Shown: in pieces, positions 61,136-64,000 of the stretch
Position numbering within the stretch: position 1 is the stretch's first letter
Layout: every line of letters starts with the position of its first letter
Origin: Anniella stebbinsi
Taxonomy: Eukaryota > Chordata > Lepidosauria > Squamata > Anniellidae
Length of the DNA stretch: 64,000 bases
Reading direction: 5' to 3'
NCBI GenBank assembly: GCA_029215795.1
Contig: JARDYH010000006.1
Span: 28,535,501 to 28,599,500 of the forward strand
Translations under genes and position numbers: made by a program
The notes under the pieces: generated by a model
Seen by the model: only the letters and a program-made list of their open reading frames with translations
What the model was told of the DNA's origin: nothing
Databases searched by the model: none

Positions 61136-61534
61136 TGGCAGGTTTTGCTGACATCCGGAGTGTTTGTTAGGGTCGGTGACCTTTCACAGGCACTGTTGTG
61201 GTGATGGGTAATGCCTGAGGGCCCTCAACTGTGAGCTTTACGGCGGCAGCTGGAGGGATAAGGGTTACCTGTGAGGCTAACCTTTCTCACCCACTCGGAG
61301 CTAAACGGCGCAAGGAGGGGTCGACACCGGAAGATCTCCCTACCCCAAAAGGGGCAAGCCTGGGGGGTGGCGTTCGGAATCACACCACCTCTCAGGTGGT
61401 GATTGGCTCGCCCATTGTTGAGTGGATGTCCACATAGGTTTTCCCCATACTGCAGATCTATAATAAAAGTGGCCCTGTTTTAAAATCCATACTCTTGTCT
61501 CGTCTCGTTATTTCACACCCTACACTTTCCGCAA
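61136..61534 (+). repeat. Ngaro D split repeat B2
   Basis: 399 bp, from TGGCAGGTTTTGCTGACATC to CTTTCCGCAA, with AATAAA at 61462-61467. It still encodes the last 20 residues of the hydrolase frame with substitutions. Confidence 0.92.
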
Positions 61535-61831
61535 TTTCAAAGACACCTTTTCCCTCCTATATGTTATTCATAGTTATTGATTCCCATGGCTCCTATAAAG
61601 CAGAATGAATTAGCTAGCCTTTTACAACTCCCTTGCTAAAGATCTCTAGTGACTGCAAGGCTTGCCTTTTGGGCTTTAAAAAAATGATGTTTAAAGTATT
61701 TAGCACAGCTGGATTTCACTGTGTAAGAAAACTTTCAGGGCATTACAGTGTCACTAATCATTGACATTGCAACATTTCAAACTGTAAATCCTTTCCTGGC
61801 TGCACTGAAGACTTTGGGGGGGGGGGGAATG

Positions 61832-61864
<33 letters not shown>

Positions 61865-64000
61865 AGAGAGAGAGAGATCAGGGAGAATCAAGTAAATAGT
61901 TATTTTAAAACATTTTTTTCCAGAAAACTTAACACTCCCGTTAAAATATCTGTAATTTAAGGCTCTAAACAATTTGTTGTAAAGAATACATTCCTTGCCC
62001 TATATAACTTTGACAGCTAGTTAGTTCAATCAAATTAATAAATGAATGGGAAGATAAGAAAACTAAGACTGTAATTGTAAGTGTGTTTTTCTACAAAGCA
62101 AGATCTGTTGAAGTCAGTGGTACTTAGTTCTGAATAAACATGCTTAGGCTTATTGTAACAAAAGTTTATAGCCATTCTGAAATATTACATTCTGTAAATA
62201 TGCTGCCTTCTATTTCTCTTTGTTGTCATCTCCACTCTGGTTTGCTATTGTTGAAAATCGGAGCATTCCTTTATGAGAGCTCTTCTGTGAGAAGAGAGAT
62301 TAATAGTAAAGGTTCACAGATAGCCAGTGATCTGGAAAATGGTGGATGGTTTCAGCTCATATGAGGAGTTTCTAGTCTCACCAGATCATGTGACTAGCAT
62401 CTGATTGTCTTACATTCAAACTAGCATGTTAATAGGCCATGTGTGTCATCTTCTGATATATTCTGATGTCACAGAAAGGATTGGAAAACAAGAAGTGCTA
62501 TGACTTTTTGTTAACCATAGGCTCTATTACTATCATGTCATCATGAGCCAGGATAGGCACACATGTCTCTTCTTATTGCTAATGGCTTAACTGTTCTAAT
62601 ATTTAAGGGATTTAGCATCATACTCATTAAACATTTCTTGGTAAGTTAAATCACAATAATTATTAGCTTTATACTATGTAGCTTCAGTTGGTACCTTGAT
62701 TGATGAACAAACAAATGTATGTCATTTCCTCTAAAGTTGGTGGTCTTGTGTTGACCAATATTGCATCCAAACGAAACTAGCCACAGGCAAAAGTTTGGTG
62801 TTTTTTTTTTCCATAGCTGAGGGAACAGAAAAATATTGAGGCCACTCCCCAAAAAATATTTGGAGCACTACAAATAAATGCTGCCCTTAGACTGCTGGAT
62901 GATGGTTAAGCTGAAGAGAAGCAAGGAGCCTGTATTCCATCAGCCTAGAGATCATGTGGCAAAGAAGTTGGGATTGGAAGATGTGTGTTGTGATGCATGC
63001 ATCCCTAGACCCCTATTTCTGCTCATGATCCTTTGCCCAATTAAGATGTCTCCTGCCTTCACAGTTTAAATTATCCTTTTGTAGGGACAAATAAAAGCAT
63101 TTCTTCTGATTCTAATGAATCCCACCTAAAGACTCTTTAAGCTGTGAAGGGGGCAGACCTCTTAACAGGTTGACGTATCCTGGAGGAGGTGAAGTTAGTA
63201 TCAGTTACACCTCAGTGTCACCAAAAACTTTGCCATGACGCATAGAAGGATAAGTAAAAAATATTTCCCTCCCTGCTTTATACTGTTTTGGTTTCATTGG
63301 GCTGTACAACCAGTTAAACTTGAGCACTTCGGCAGATATTTGCTATAGAAAGCAGGGTAGGGAGCAACTGGAGAGAGAAACAGAGAAATAATGCATTTTT
63401 TTTCTTTTTCCTGCCCTCCGCAACCCCACCACCACCACCATAATATTGAAGTGCTAAGCTTTGGTGCTAATTGAAAGTACCAAAATTTCCTATAGTGGCA
63501 TCAGTTGTGATATTGAAGGAAATTTCTTGAAGTGGTTGGGGACTAAAGGAAAGTTCTGGAGAACAGTACTAAATCTTAATCATATTGCATTATCCATCAG
63601 AAGGAAGAAGGTTTGTGGGAGTGAATGTGAGACAGAAAGGAAAAAGCAGTGCCCATCCTCCCTGTTCCCCCCCCCCCCCCCGTTTCCCAAAACCTTCTGT
63701 ACTGCTTTATAGCACTCAGGTGCTTTACAATTAACAGGTTTAGAGCTAGCAGTGGCACTTCTGTTCAGGGTAGCAGGAGCCCTGAACAAGAGTGCTGTAG
63801 CACTTTAGTGCTCCTGTTTGGGATTTGAGCCAAACCCAAACCAGGAGTGCTATAGCACTAGCCATAGTGGTAGAAAACCCTCGTATTTTCAGCTCATGTG
63901 CCCCAAATAATAGCATGGTATAATGTTACAGCACTCCTGTTTGTGCCTTATATATGGCTGGCTAGCCTTGAGAGTGCTAAGTAAACATCACAACGTTTTG
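61535..64000. other. Intron sequence with microsatellites
   Basis: No gene. G12 at 61815-61827, (GT)15 at 61831-61860 and (GA)n at 61864-61876. 62100-62150 is an AACATGCTTAGGCTTATTG repeat piece. C-run at 63668-63681. From 63740 the word AGTGCTATAGCACT and variants recur in inverted order around GTTTGGG / CCCAAAC, suggesting an unclassified repeat that continues past the window. Confidence 0.5.

Larger units (their letters stand above)
54524..61534 (+). mobile_element. Ngaro-like YR retrotransposon D (7.0 kb) with split direct repeats
   Basis: The layout is A1 (54524-54705), leader, gag, pol, YR, hydrolase, B1 (60372-60769), A2 (60770-60954), a 180-bp spacer and B2 (61136-61534). A1 matches A2 and B1 matches B2, which is the split-direct-repeat signature of Ngaro elements. 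The edges are GGGCTCCC on the left and TTTCCGCAA on the right; B1 joins A2 as CTTTCCGCAA-GGGCCCCC. No target duplication is seen. Pol is one intact frame; gag, YR and hydrolase each carry a few lesions. High CpG and GC content relative to the intron suggests moderate age. Confidence 0.93.
628..64000 (+). other. GMDS intron (at least 63.4 kb)
   Basis: The donor GTAAGTA is at 628-634. No sequence resembling the next GMDS exon (which should begin with codons for Ile-Ser-Phe-Asp-Leu-Ala-Glu) was found on the + strand to the end of the window. All later features therefore appear to be intronic insertions, unless they lie beyond an unseen gene boundary. Confidence 0.75.

Noticed and set aside
628..64000. 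Further GMDS exons
   Set aside because: No segment encoding the next conserved residues with proper splice sites was found by reading.
1..64000. CRISPR array, tRNA or rRNA genes
   Set aside because: No regularly spaced repeats with unique spacers and no cloverleaf or rRNA-like sequence was seen; the genome is vertebrate.

Overview
The window reads as a stretch of a squamate (lizard or snake) nuclear genome lying inside one very large intron of GMDS (GDP-mannose 4,6-dehydratase). One 110-bp GMDS exon with a correct reading frame and good splice sites sits at 518-627 on the + strand. No second GMDS exon is recognisable in the remaining 63 kb. The squamate assignment is an inference from the repeats: CR1-type LINE pieces ending in ATTCTATG repeats, LINE 3' tails of the GGGCGGT-TATAGAAATAAA type, hAT-type fragments related to a common lizard and snake repeat, and both DIRS and Ngaro tyrosine-recombinase retroelements.

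About 25% of the window consists of four tyrosine-recombinase (YR) retrotransposons, all in the same sense as GMDS. Three are DIRS-like: A (3739-6855, internally deleted), B (30464-36547, nearly complete) and C (46057-49412, internally deleted). Each keeps inverted terminal repeats and an internal complementary region that joins the reverse complements of both ends, which is the DIRS hallmark. B has a complete 792-codon gag, an open pol frame (RT, RNase H, methyltransferase-like) and a YR broken only by a T-run length change. In B the gag frame is interrupted by a single TGA and then stays open across the whole of pol and into the YR, so about 5 kb of one frame contains one stop. The fourth element, D (54524-61534), is Ngaro-like. 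It has split direct repeats in the order A1, genes, B1-A2, B2, and encodes a decayed zinc-finger gag, an intact RT/RNase H frame, a YR and an SGNH-hydrolase-like protein.

The rest is AT-rich intron carrying older repeats. These include fragments of LINEs on both strands, hAT-type pieces, and several long fold-back or palindromic elements: a two-copy palindromic MITE at 13871 and 23013, a 311-bp fold-back at 27441 with a 9-10 bp target duplication, and others at 9815, 12236 and 50531. There is a complete solo LTR at 53722-54484 with a 5-bp target duplication, and a pseudogene at 49690-50487 of an uncharacterised protein family that ends in a cysteine-rich CXC-like domain. Apart from the GMDS exon I see no host coding sequence, RNA gene or CRISPR array.

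The most interesting points are the nearly intact DIRS element with its extended overlapping frame, the Ngaro leader with a perfect 17-bp hairpin and tandem X-box-like repeats, the hydrolase gene of the Ngaro element, and splice-donor-like motifs conserved in all three DIRS copies that lie in sense orientation inside a host intron.
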